Positions 29,015 through 38,037 of a DNA stretch of 64,000 nucleotides are shown in pieces (position 1 is the first letter of the stretch; the number at the start of each line of letters is the position of its first letter). The translations under genes and the position numbers were made by a program. Under the pieces are notes generated by a model. That model saw only the letters and a list, made by a program, of their open reading frames with translations. It ran no database searches and had not been told where the DNA came from. Source of the stretch: Pandoraea oxalativorans (GTDB lineage Bacteria; Pseudomonadota; Gammaproteobacteria; Burkholderiales; Burkholderiaceae); NCBI RefSeq assembly GCF_000972785.3, contig NZ_CP011518.2, positions 569,358-633,357 of the forward strand, in the 5' to 3' direction.

Positions 29015-30328
29015 TTAAGCGCACAAGGATTGATAATAGGCCATGCCATCCCGAATGGCATCGACCGCCGGGCGCATCACCTCCAGATAGCCGGGGGTGC
29101 CCGGTTCAGGCAACCCTCCGGTCACCCAATCGTGACGGACGGCATGCGCAAAGCCATTAGGCACCGCAAGAATAGCCTCACTGCGCTTGCACGATTTGAG
29201 CATATGGTTTAAAAGTATTTGCACCCATATTCTGTTATTTTTATCTCCAAAAAAATGCCAATGCACCATAGTGGAAACAAAACCCGCAATCAACGAAATC
29301 TGCTCATCTTCGGTAAAATTATTTAAATTTGCGATCTTGTACCTATCGTAGGCATCTTTATACAAGTCCTTGATTTGAGCTTCATCCTTGTAGTTTGTTC
29401 GGTACAACATAAAATATCCGGCGTGATTTTTTTCCAAGGAACTGTGCAAAAATCCTCTTTCCGCCATGGTGGGCTTTGCATCGAGCGAAAACCACCGCGG
29501 ATATTCCTGTTCGGGGAAATACAAATGGGCATATCCCGGCCCGTAAGTGGCTGAAAAATCGTAGATTCGATCACCCTCCGGAAGCGCGTACTTGGCATAT
29601 TCAAAAAGATCCGCGAGCCTTTCCGGAGCGATCAACCCATCGGTGGTTTTGAGGTCATCAATAAATTTGTTTTTGTCGACCTCATCGATCCCGGGCTTGA
29701 ATTGAAATGCGCAATAGGCATCCCCCGCCTCTTTAAGGTTGAGGGTCCTGTCCGCTATATTGAAACAAACACTCCCCTCTTTATAACGTTTCATTACGCT
29801 GTACTTGGCGCCGCAACTACCGGCCGAAACAAGAGACACTAGAAAACTACGTGTCTTCAGTGGCACACACAGCTTCACATCCCCTGCCACGATCCGGTAA
29901 AATTCTTTAATGCACTCAAAATCCCATAACTTAAAATCTTCGGAGTCGGCATAGTGCATCCCTGCGCAAAATTTTTCCGCATGCCGGGTTCCCCGCCAGG
30001 CGTCAAACAGGCTCTCACCAAAGGTTCGAGACGATGGACAGTCATCCACGTAGAACAGCGATGGGTCAATATAAAAAACATATCGTGATTCAGGCCTTAA
30101 CTTGCTGATTGACAGCGGCAAGTGAATCACCTTGCATAAATGGGCGCCGGTACCCTTGGGCAGGTCGTCGGGCGGCACAAACAGCCGGCTCGCCAGGCTT
30201 TTACAATTCAACTTTTTATAATAGGCCTCATCACACCCCACCCGACCTCGAGGGGCCTCGCGAGCGTTAGGGAACCCCGCCACCTGCGGCGTGCCCCTGC
30301 GTGACGTCGGCACAATACTTCTGACCAT
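29015..30328 (-). CDS. Fic/Doc-like candidate effector (low GC)
   Basis: A 437-residue soluble protein. AAGGAAG lies 8 nt before the ATG at 30328. Residues 358-366 read HFFGDKNNR, fitting the Fic/Doc signature HxFx(D/A)xNxR, followed by the expected hydrophobic helix IWVQILLNHML. Fic proteins transfer AMP or other nucleotide moieties to host or bacterial targets; Doc phosphorylates. The catalytic His, the Asp, the Asn and the Arg are present; the glycines of HPFxDGNGR are Lys and Asn. The large upstream region (for example YVFYIDPSLFYVDDCPSSRT) has no match I know. GC is low and the gene is alone, so it is probably acquired. AMPylation by this protein is inferred from the motif alone. Confidence 0.62.
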   Translation of the reverse strand: MVRSIVPTSRRGTPQVAGFPNAREAPRGRVGCDEAYYKKLNCKSLASRLFVPPDDLPKGTGAHLCKVIHLPLSISKLRPESRYVFYIDPSLFYVDDCPSSRTFGESLFDAWRGTRHAEKFCAGMHYADSEDFKLWDFECIKEFYRIVAGDVKLCVPLKTRSFLVSLVSAGSCGAKYSVMKRYKEGSVCFNIADRTLNLKEAGDAYCAFQFKPGIDEVDKNKFIDDLKTTDGLIAPERLADLFEYAKYALPEGDRIYDFSATYGPGYAHLYFPEQEYPRWFSLDAKPTMAERGFLHSSLEKNHAGYFMLYRTNYKDEAQIKDLYKDAYDRYKIANLNNFTEDEQISLIAGFVSTMVHWHFFGDKNNRIWVQILLNHMLKSCKRSEAILAVPNGFAHAVRHDWVTGGLPEPGTPGYLEVMRPAVDAIRDGMAYYQSLCA

Positions 30329-30654
30329 AAGGTATTCTTCCTTCATCAAAAAACGCGTAGCCGCCACACAGCGACGGGGCTTTGCATCGACCGACGCACC
30401 GGCTTCGCGCGGCGCGCGCTCGCCGCGGGTGCGGCGGCAACCCGCGCTTGATGCATGAGGACGGTAGAGCCCCGGTCGGGGCGGGATGCCGCGGCGACCG
30501 AGCGCGAGCCTCACCGCCGCGCGCGGCCCGTCAGGCAAGGCGTCACGGGACCGGCTCGCTCCGTTTTCCCTGCGCCGGATCGATCCCGGCGCTTGCGCTC
30601 CTCTGCAGGCGTGGCGCCCGTCGTCTCGCGTGGCCGGCCGGTCGCGGCGCCCGC

Positions 30655-31785
30655 TCAGGGCAGCCGCGAGATCCGCGCGAGCAACGTGTCGTAAAAGCGC
30701 TCGGCGTCCACATCCGTGAGCCACATGGCGTTTGCCGGCCGCTTCGAGCGGCCGTTCCAATCCACCACGGTTTGCCCGAGCGTGAGTTGACCGGTCGTCT
30801 CGACAGCCACGCTCACACGGCGCCCGCCGAACATCGTCGGGTCGATGAGATAGCCGATGGTGCACGGGTCGTACATGGGGGCCGAGGCCACCCCGACACG
30901 TCGCTGCTGAAACGCCACTTGCGCCGTCATGATGTCCGCGACGATTGCACCGCACCGGTTGTTCAACGCGCGGAACGCCGCGATGCGCGCGGGCGTGATG
31001 GGCGCCTTGACACTCACGTCGCGCGGCACGACCGTGATCGGGGCGCCGGCGCCGACCACGATGCTGGCCGCTTCCGGGTCGACGTAGACATTAAACTCGG
31101 CCGTCGGCGTGATGTTGCCGCGCTGGTACCACGCCCCCCCCATGATGACAATCTCACGCAGGGCCCGCACCCCCTCGGGCGCGGCGGTCAGTGCGAGGGC
31201 GAGGTTGGTCAGCGGGCCAATGCCGACCAACGTGAGGCTGCCCGGCGCGGCAGCGCGCAGGGTGTCGATCAGGTACGTCACGGCGTGCGGCTTTTCCAGC
31301 GGGCCACGCGGTGCATGCAGCGTGACACCGTCCAGCCCCGAGCGACCGTTGACGTCGGCGGCGGTCGTGAGCCCGCGCATGAGCGGCCGGGGGCACCCCG
31401 CGTAGACAGGCAGCGTGTGGGTTTTGCCCGCCCAGTCGCGCACGATCCGTGCGTTGCGCTCGGTCAGCGCCAGCGGTACGTTGCCGGCGACGGCCGTGAT
31501 CGCCGACAGGTCAAGCTGATCGTCGGCGCCGATGGCGAACAGGATCGCAATGGCGTCGTCCTGGCCCGGGTCGGTATCGATGATAAGGGTGCGGCGCGGC
31601 GCGCCGGTCGCGGTGAGGCGTGCAGCGCCGTCGGTCAAGGTGAGCTCGGCGTTCGCGCCACCGGCTGCGCTCGCGCTGAGCGTGACGAGCGACGCCGCGA
31701 GCGACGTGCTCAGGAAGCGGCGGCGGCCGCGCAGCCGGTGCGCGCCGCCCTCGCCGTGACGCACTCTATCGTTCGGTTCACTCAT
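30655..31785 (-). CDS. Tat-exported nucleoside hydrolase
   Basis: A 376-residue inosine-uridine-preferring nucleoside hydrolase. GGGAG precedes the ATG at 31785. Residues about 19-45 form a Tat signal (RRRFLSTSLAASLVTLSASA), so the enzyme is likely periplasmic or further exported folded. The Ca2+ and ribose site DTDPGQDDAIAILFA is intact. GIGPLTNLALAL, IVIMGGAWYQRGNITPTAEF and NVYVDPEAASIV carry the remaining ligands. It would cleave the N-glycosidic bond of ribonucleosides to base and ribose. It could feed bases to the NCS1 permease at 20109, but the genes are not linked in an operon. Confidence 0.9.
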   Translation of the reverse strand: MSEPNDRVRHGEGGAHRLRGRRRFLSTSLAASLVTLSASAAGGANAELTLTDGAARLTATGAPRRTLIIDTDPGQDDAIAILFAIGADDQLDLSAITAVAGNVPLALTERNARIVRDWAGKTHTLPVYAGCPRPLMRGLTTAADVNGRSGLDGVTLHAPRGPLEKPHAVTYLIDTLRAAAPGSLTLVGIGPLTNLALALTAAPEGVRALREIVIMGGAWYQRGNITPTAEFNVYVDPEAASIVVGAGAPITVVPRDVSVKAPITPARIAAFRALNNRCGAIVADIMTAQVAFQQRRVGVASAPMYDPCTIGYLIDPTMFGGRRVSVAVETTGQLTLGQTVVDWNGRSKRPANAMWLTDVDAERFYDTLLARISRLP

Positions 31786-31996
31786 CGTTGCGGGCTCCCT
31801 GCGCCGTCTGCGGTGCCACCCTGTCAGGCGCGGCGTGTCCTCGAATGGGGGCGCACCGCGTGCGGCCGGCCGGTGAACGCTTCGCGCGCGACGCCTGCGG
31901 CCGGGTGCGCGTTGCGCGAAGCGGCGCCAACCGGGTGCCCCCCGTGAAACCGACGCCACGCGAACGCCCCCGCCGAACTCACCTCAAATACGCGTC

Positions 31997-33013
31997 TCAG
32001 GGTAGCGTCCGGTGCGTATGGACGACGCGCACACAGTGGATGTCATCGCGTGAGATGAAGAACGACACGTCGATAAAATCGGTTGGCCCCAAGTACTTTA
32101 TGCGCGCGATGAGGTAGCCGTTGTCTTGCCAGACAAGCACTAAGTTCCGCGTGAACGACGCGAGCTCGTTCGCCAATTCGGCACCGTCGATTCCCGCTTT
32201 ACTCAGGCTGATTTGATCGGACTCCTTGCATTCTTCGAGCTTGTCAGGCACCCCGAAGAGCTCAATGGTGACGGGCTTGCTCGGCTGAGGCTTCTCCGGC
32301 AACGACTTCTCCGGCCGAGACTTCTCCGGCTGAGGCTTGTGCATCCGGGCTTGCTGCGTCGGGGTTTTCTCGGGCCGGGGCGGCCGCAACGCTTCGGCAA
32401 GTGCCTCAAACGTCGACGGGGCGGCGAGCTTGGCCAGCATCGTCTTTTGCCAACTGTTGGCGCGCTCGAAAACGGGGTCAAACGCCCGAATGTTGACGGC
32501 CTCCCACAGCGCCTCCATGTTGACGTACTCGGGGTTAGCCAGTTGCCGGAAGGTGTCCGTGGTGCGCTTGAGCTCGCCGCTTGTGGTCAACTGTTGGGTG
32601 AGCGGGGCGGCGTCGACCCCCGTGAGCGATACCGTCACGGTGTCATGATTCATCGCCAGGAAGACAAGCTTATCCCGGTGCTCAGGCGGGAGCTTGTCCG
32701 CCAGTTTGGCACAGCAGGCAACGAGTTTGGACTGGTCGATGGGCGCATCCGGATGCACTAAGCCGAAAAACACCGCGCGGGCGAGCTCCCTGTCCTCACT
32801 GGGTTCAGGGCGGAAAATATCCCAAACGCAGGGCTCGGGGTTGACGTCGTGGTAGCACTTCGCCTCCTTCGCGTCCCTCAGGTCCCCGAACGTGATCGGG
32901 ACAGGCGGGTCACCGGTGAGGGTGAACAAGACCTTGGTGCGCGGCGTGTCCGACCCGACCGGGGTGACGGTGCTCGGCTGTGCCGTGATGCTCGAGACGG
33001 GTAGCATATGCAT
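31997..33013 (-). CDS. Candidate secreted protein with Lys/Glu/Pro repeat linker
   Basis: A 338-residue protein; AGGAG lies 7 nt before ATG 33013. Residues about 55-125 include DRELARAVFFGLVHPDAPID and VFLAMNHDTVTVSLTGVDAA, an arrangement (helices, then a beta hairpin of the form xVxVxLTG) like the modules in the 16599 and 36179 genes but too diverged for certainty. A basic linker PEKSRPEKSLPEKPQPSKP near 230 divides it from a C-terminal helix/beta domain (LANELASFTRNLVLVWQDNG). No signal peptide or membrane segment. Function unknown; effector status is inferred from the pattern shared with its neighbours. Confidence 0.65.
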   Translation of the reverse strand: MHMLPVSSITAQPSTVTPVGSDTPRTKVLFTLTGDPPVPITFGDLRDAKEAKCYHDVNPEPCVWDIFRPEPSEDRELARAVFFGLVHPDAPIDQSKLVACCAKLADKLPPEHRDKLVFLAMNHDTVTVSLTGVDAAPLTQQLTTSGELKRTTDTFRQLANPEYVNMEALWEAVNIRAFDPVFERANSWQKTMLAKLAAPSTFEALAEALRPPRPEKTPTQQARMHKPQPEKSRPEKSLPEKPQPSKPVTIELFGVPDKLEECKESDQISLSKAGIDGAELANELASFTRNLVLVWQDNGYLIARIKYLGPTDFIDVSFFISRDDIHCVRVVHTHRTLP

Positions 33014-33460
33014 GATCTGTTCTCCTGATCGTAAGAGGGGGGCCCAGGCAACGGGCGAAAGCCAAACCTCCGCCCGGTCCGCCCGTGAAGGCATTGGGAC
33101 GATGGACGATGACCCTGGCGACGCTCGGCGGTCCCTCCGCCCCCACGCGAGGCAGCGGTGCGGTCTGCGCGCTCTCGGCCCTCTCCGCGGTGTCCGCGGT
33201 GTCCGCGGTGTCTTAGGGGCGGCCGGGCGGGTCACGCGGCGCGTCTCGCCGCCTCGCCCATGACGCACCGGCTTATGCAACGCCGGCCGCGTCGTGGGTT
33301 CATTTGTAGATCATGGCGCCGGCCATTTCTTTCGGAATTGAGCGGCGATCGCCGAGTTATGGCGCAGATAGCGACGGGGACTATGACGGTGCCCGTGCGC
33401 GCAGCGTGAACGGCACACGGCGCAGGCGTTGATTCGCGAGCACCGGCGAGCGGGCGAGCG
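33014..33460. other. Upstream region of the 31997-33013 gene
   Basis: No gene recognised. It holds a 9-bp repeat GGTGTCCGC (three copies near 33186-33212). No TCAGGTG box is present. Confidence 0.35.
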
Positions 33461-33463
33461 TCA

Positions 33464-33917
33464 CGGCGCGACGAACAACAGCCCTGGGCGGGTTGGCGGA
33501 GTGGCGATGGAGCGCACCGCGCATGGCGTCGTCATGGTCTCGCCATCGGCGAACGCGACGGTCGGCGTGACGGTCGGCGTGACTGTCGGGATGATTGTCG
33601 GCGTGACTATCAGCGCAACCATTAGCGCCACCGCGTCGCCGGCGCCGAATGCGCGATGCGGCTGCGCCGACACCGCGCGGTCGCTGCGCGGGGCGACGCT
33701 GCCGGTCCCCTGCGCGGGCACCGGCACCTTGGCGACGGGCTGCAGAGGTGCGCCACGCCGTTCTGTTGCAGGCTCGCGTGCACGGTCGTCATGCCGAAGG
33801 TTGACGGTGATACGCCCACCGCGTCGATCAGCGCGTTGCCGGCGGTCACGACGCAGGAATAGGCCGCCAAGAGCGCGCCGCCGGGAAGGGTGCCTAACTT
33901 CCCCTCGAGAACCCTCA
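33464..33917 (-). pseudogene. Possible frameshifted small membrane protein
   Basis: From ATG 33917 the minus strand reads MRVLEGKLGTLPGGALLAAY and onward to NGVAH. A one-base shift then continues PVAKVPVPAQGTGSVAPRSD with a hydrophobic VALMVALIVTPTIIPTV segment encoded by 12-bp repeats (about 33560-33620). The two halves read naturally together, suggesting one broken gene. I do not recognise it and it may be spurious. Confidence 0.3.
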
Positions 33918-34427
33918 TGACGCCGTTCGCCGCGGCCCCCCTCACCGGCGCACCCGGCTCACCCGGCCCGTCAGGCGCCGCCCGCCGGCAACACCGGGCA
34001 GCGAGCCCCCTGCGGCGATCGACTTCGACGGCCACCCGACCTTGCGGGCCAGGCGGCACCCGCGGCGGCTCCGCCAAGGCGCCGTTGCCCCTGCGCGGTT
34101 CACCCAGGCGGCCGGTGTGGTGCGAGCAGTGGGGTTCGAGAAAATGGGCAGCCTGCCGCGCGTCGAGCGTCACGGGCGGGGCGCGGCCCCCTATTGACGC
34201 GCGGCCGCGCGCAGGAGGAGCAGGAGAGGAACGGCGGTGCGGCGCCGCCCGTCTGTCGAGCGATTGTCGGTCGATGCGGGTGCCTTCCCCCGGTCCCACG
34301 CGTGCGCCCGACCATACAGCGGCGCCCGGAGCGGCGCCACCATGAGCGCTTGGCGCGGCCCGGTACGCCACGCCGCGGCCGCGTCAGCCCCCGCCGACGT
34401 ACCGCGCACTCAACCTCGACCACCGAC

Positions 34428-34449
34428 CGACCGGCAGGCCTGCCGGTCG
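34428..34449. repeat. 22-bp perfect palindrome after the regulator gene
   Basis: Eleven-base arms (CGACCGGCAGG and its complement) meet without a loop, 40 bp past the regulator stop. There is no T-run, so it is not a standard terminator; it may be a protein-binding or recombination site. Confidence 0.6.
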
Positions 34450-34488
34450 CGACAGTCCTCGTGCAGCGCCCACGCCGCGGCATGCCGC

Positions 34489-34959
34489 TCAAACGCCGGG
34501 GAAAACGAACGACGTGATCGGGTCGTGAGCCACCTCTGCCTCGCCGGCCGTCTCACGTCCCGGCGCTTGCGCGGGCATAAATTCCGTGCCTTGGACCGAC
34601 CCGCAGGTCTCATGCGTGATTCGCTCAACCCCGGCCAGCAGACAGTAGCCAATACGAGGAATCGTTCGGATGCAGTCCGCGCCGACCCCCGCGTCGTCCA
34701 AGGCGCCGCGCAGCACAAAAATGGTCTGATTAATGCTGCCTTGCGACACCTCAAAGCCAAAGTCTTCCCACACCGCGCGAAAAATTTCGCGGCGCTTGAC
34801 GATCACATTCGGGTGGCAGCAAAGAAAGAGCAGCAACCTCGATGCGACCGGCGCGAGGGGGAAGGTCCGGCCCAACCGCTTATTGACGAGCAGGTTGTCC
34901 TTCGGCGAAAAAACGGCGCTGCCATTGACGCGAAACTCGTACATAAAAATGCGATGCAT
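34489..34959 (-). CDS. Winged-helix (OmpR/CadC-type) regulator without sensor domain
   Basis: A 156-residue protein. GGAGGA precedes ATG 34959. Residues 1-112 form a Trans_reg_C winged helix: FPLAPVASRLLLFLCCHPNV, then IVKRREIFRAVWEDFGFEVS and INQTIFVLRGALDDAGVGAD, ending IRTIPRIGYCLL. This is the DNA-binding fold of CadC, ToxR and HilA. The C-terminus is short and hydrophilic, so no receiver, membrane or periplasmic sensor is present. Such lone HilA-like proteins often control secretion genes. A TCAGGTG half-box promoter lies about 400 bp upstream, so it may belong to the regulon or control it. Confidence 0.75.
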   Translation of the reverse strand: MHRIFMYEFRVNGSAVFSPKDNLLVNKRLGRTFPLAPVASRLLLFLCCHPNVIVKRREIFRAVWEDFGFEVSQGSINQTIFVLRGALDDAGVGADCIRTIPRIGYCLLAGVERITHETCGSVQGTEFMPAQAPGRETAGEAEVAHDPITSFVFPGV

Positions 34960-35929
34960 CTTGTCTTTCTCCTCCGTCGTGCCCTGAACTGCAGGCGCGA
35001 TTGGCTAGTCGATCTCACCAGGTGACGTCCCTGTGACCCTCTTTTTTTCCTCGTCCCTAAGCCTAGAGAGCGGCCCGGCATGAGTACACCTCGGACTTTT
35101 GCCGCACGTCGTATAGTTTTGCTGGCGGGAAAAATTTCCGTGATGACGACGCAGGACGCCCCGCATGACCCTCGGCCCCGCCGGGGCGCCGGGCACGCCG
35201 CGGCGGGTGCCGGGAAGGGCCGCCGCCCCGCCGAATCGTCGTGTACGGCTTGCGGGTAGCGGGATCCTGCGGCCCCGACAGGACGGCCCGCGGACCGTGG
35301 CCGGGCGACCCGAAGTGCGGGACGCTCGCCCCGATCGCGGCGGCCTGTCGGATCGACATTTTCCACCGCGCAGCGGGGACCACTATCCGGCGAACACCTG
35401 AAGTGCCCGCAGTGGGCGGCGGGCAGCGGGTGCCACGCAAGGGATCGGGCGGCGCCGATGCGCTACAGGCCGGGGTGGCGACCTCGCGCGTGCCCCTCAC
35501 GCCCGCAGGACCGGCGAGCGCGCGGGTTGCCGGTTCCCCCGGCGGCGGCGCGCCCGGCGTCGCGTCGAGACTTCCCCGCGATCCGCCGCCCGCCTCAGTG
35601 GCGTGCCACCGTGTCGGCCGGGCGCCGACGACCGGTCCCTATGGTTCCATGTGGCTCCAATGTGGTTCCAAGTGGATCCATAAGGGGACGGATGGCCGCC
35701 CCCCGCCACCGGCGGGCCCGTCCCCGTCGACGCGTTTGTCACGCGGGGCGCGCGCACCGCCGCTGCGCCGGGACCGGCGGACCGCACGGCACGCCTACCC
35801 GTCCCGCCCGACGCACGCTCCCGCGACGCGACGTCCTACCCCGGCTCCCGGTGTGCGCGGCCGGGCGCACGGTCCATCCAACCGGGCCACGCTCATCGAC
35901 GCCAAGCGCCGCGCGCGAGGCATGCATCT
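34960..35929. other. Gene-free region between regulator and short paralogue
   Basis: Apart from box copy 6 only shadow frames are visible. It contains an odd repeat GTTCCATGTGGCTCC/GTTCCAAGTGGATCC near 35644-35675. Confidence 0.35.
35358..35401 (-). promoter_or_regulatory. TCAGGTG-box promoter, copy 6 (half palindrome)
   Basis: Minus-strand TCAGGTGTTCGCCGGA (35401-35386) keeps the left heptamer and central TT; the right half is decayed. GAAAAT (35363-35358) follows after 22 nt. The next gene on this strand is the winged-helix regulator, with a leader of about 390 nt. Confidence 0.55.
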
Positions 35930-35974
35930 TCAGGTATGCACCTGAGGTTGGTCCCGACACGGGGCACTGACAAT
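35930..35974 (+). promoter_or_regulatory. TCAGGTG-box promoter, copy 3 (full palindrome)
   Basis: TCAGGTATGCACCTGA (35930-35945) has one mismatch in the heptamer arms. GACAAT (35969-35974) follows after 23 nt. The gene starts at 36179. Confidence 0.7.
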
Positions 35975-36178
35975 GGACTCGTGCCATGGAACGCGTGTGA
36001 GCCGTCGAGCCGTCAAGCGGACGCCGCGCTTTTTTGGCCCTCCCGAGCCCGAGCAGCGACCACTCCTTTGATTGAGCCGCGCCGCCGGCGCTCGGCACGC
36101 CGAGGCGAATGGCGCCGACGGCGTCTCACCCCGCAGCGCCCAGCGCGTGCGGACCATGGATCGCACAGAGATCACACT

Positions 36179-36610
36179 ATGGACAACCTTTCCGTCTACC
36201 TGGCCGGCCAACCGTCGCGCCCGCACTCGCCGACGCAGCGCCACCTCCCCTTGACCCTCAAAGATCGCCACGCGGGCACGATCGGCGACCAAGAGTGGAT
36301 CGCGGCCCGCACGCGTGGCGGCGACGCCGCGCTCGGCGCGTGGCCCACGCGGGTCTGGGAGCGCCTGTTGCAATGGCTGAACTGGTCCGATCGGCGCAGC
36401 GCCAAACTCGCCTGTCGCGATATCTACCAAGCCGAGAGCGACCGGGAAAAGCTGGCGAAATTCATGGACCTGCGCGACCTGGTGGTGCCGGCGGACCGGG
36501 CGCGCTTCACGTGCGAGTTTCGCGGCACCCAGGTCAGGCTCGCCATCGTGGACAGCCCGCTCACGGTGGAACTGGAGTGGGCCGCCACGATTTGCTTGCC
36601 CGGTCGTTGA
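36179..36610 (+). CDS. Single-module candidate effector related to the 16599 gene
   Basis: A 143-residue protein. Residues about 50-138 align with the first module of the 609-residue protein: SDREKLAKFMDLRDLVVPAD against TDQEKLEHYLALMDVTAKAD, then RARFTCEFRGTQVRLAIVDS against HTRFTYERQGESVVLRVTGT. It thus defines the module boundaries. The N-terminal 40 residues are serine/proline-rich and polar, as in type III secretion signals, which is inference. No other domain. The ribosome-binding site is weak (AGAGATC). Confidence 0.65.
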   Translation: MDNLSVYLAGQPSRPHSPTQRHLPLTLKDRHAGTIGDQEWIAARTRGGDAALGAWPTRVWERLLQWLNWSDRRSAKLACRDIYQAESDREKLAKFMDLRDLVVPADRARFTCEFRGTQVRLAIVDSPLTVELEWAATICLPGR

Positions 36611-37215
36611 GCGGCAGGTCCGCCGCGCTGGCGGACGTTTGCGCCGGGCTCGCGAGGTGCGCGTCGTCCGCCTCCCTGCGCGGCCCACGCCTCACGCCTG
36701 CCGTCACGCCAAAATGACCCCCGCGGGTATGCCCGGCCGCGGAAAAACGCCGATGCGCGCCGCGACCCGCCATGCACGTGCGTCAATCATGTGCGCCAAC
36801 GCCGAGCCGCCGGCGCGAGCGCCTGACGCGCCGCGTGGCGTGACTCGGACGCATCGAGCCACGCCCGGGCCACCCTCGTTGGCGCGATGCCGAAGGCCGT
36901 CGCCCCCGCACCCGGTCCGCGCGGATGTCAGGCGGCGTCGACGCCCCGAGGCCCGTGGTCGGCCTCGATGTTTTCGCGACTAAGCGACTAAGCGACTAAG
37001 CGAGTGAGCGAGTGAGCGAGTGAGCGAGTGAGCGAACTCCGCGCGGTTCGCGGCGCATCGGGTTGGCGTACCAGGCCCGCCCCCGACGTTGCCGTCATGC
37101 ATCGGTTGGGCGGGTCACGGCGTTATTGGACCGCGCGGGTGCGCCTGGGCAGGGCCACGCCGGTCGGGGCCCGCACCCGCGCCGCACTCGATTGCCCGGC
37201 ACCCGCCGCCCTCTA
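36611..37215. other. Gene-free stretch with octamer repeats
   Basis: A run of GACTAAGC (four copies) changing to GAGTGAGC (five copies) lies at about 36978-37035. The rest shows only shadow frames. Confidence 0.45.
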
Positions 37216-38037
37216 ATGTGGTTTAATTTCTCCATGGCCGAATTTTCTTTACCCTCAGGTTGTGACGCCTTGCCAGGGCAATCGATTCTCGTCGTGGACG
37301 ACGAGGAAAGCGTCCGAACACTGCTCGCGGAGTTCCTGCAAACGCTCGGCTACCGCGTGCGGCTGGCCAACGACGGGCAGGAGGGGGTCCACAAAGCGCA
37401 GGTGTTGCGCCCCGATGCCATCCTCATGGACGTGCGCATGCCCGTGTGTGACGGCGTGGCCGCCTGTCGTTTGCTCAAAGCCACGCCCGCCACGCGGGAC
37501 ATCCCGGTGATCTTTATCACCGCGGCGAGCTTGCCACAGGAGCGCGTCGCAGGGCTGATGGTCGGCGCCGTGGATTACATCACGCACCCCTTTGACTTGG
37601 AAGAAATCCGGCTGCGCTTGGCGATTCATCTGAAGCCGCCGCCGGACGAAGCGCGCGAACAGGGCGACCCGGCGGCGCCCCTGCCGTCGTGCACCGCGCG
37701 CCTGGACGTGGCGCTCTTCGAGGCCGCGCGGGCGCGCTTGCTCGACGATCTGGCCCATCCGCCGCAATTGCAAGCGCTCGCCGCGTCGATTGGCACCAAC
37801 GCGAAGCGGCTCAATGCCGCCTTCAAACAATGTGTCGGCGTAACGGTCTTCGACTACTTGCGCGAAGTCCGCATGAAAACCGCGTTGCGCCTGCTCTCGG
37901 AGACCTCATTGGAAGTCCAACAAATTTCCCATGCCCTCGGCTATGGCAGCACCGCCAATTTCTCCACCGCCTTTCGCGAGCGCTTCGGCGTCGCGCCCCG
38001 TCAGTTCCGCAAAGCGCGCCACAGCGGCGTGGATTGA
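37216..38037 (+). CDS. Response regulator with AraC-type output domain
   Basis: A 273-residue protein. Residues 22-140 form a receiver: acidic pair D28/D29 and phospho-acceptor D72 in AILMDVRMPVCDG. The Lys that normally precedes Pro-Phe is replaced by His (DYITHPF, H124), which should affect switching. Residues 165-268 are an AraC double HTH with LAASIGTNAKRLNAAFKQCV and ISHALGYGSTANFSTAFRER. It should bind DNA as a transcription factor. The next gene, a hybrid kinase, overlaps its end by about 107 nt if it starts at the first ATG, so the two form a phosphorelay operon. The ribosome-binding site is poor; ATG 37234 is an alternative start. Confidence 0.85.
   Translation: MWFNFSMAEFSLPSGCDALPGQSILVVDDEESVRTLLAEFLQTLGYRVRLANDGQEGVHKAQVLRPDAILMDVRMPVCDGVAACRLLKATPATRDIPVIFITAASLPQERVAGLMVGAVDYITHPFDLEEIRLRLAIHLKPPPDEAREQGDPAAPLPSCTARLDVALFEAARARLLDDLAHPPQLQALAASIGTNAKRLNAAFKQCVGVTVFDYLREVRMKTALRLLSETSLEVQQISHALGYGSTANFSTAFRERFGVAPRQFRKARHSGVD

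Noticed and set aside
30382..31947. A 521-codon plus-strand frame
   Set aside because: Antisense to the nucleoside hydrolase, whose motifs are unambiguous.
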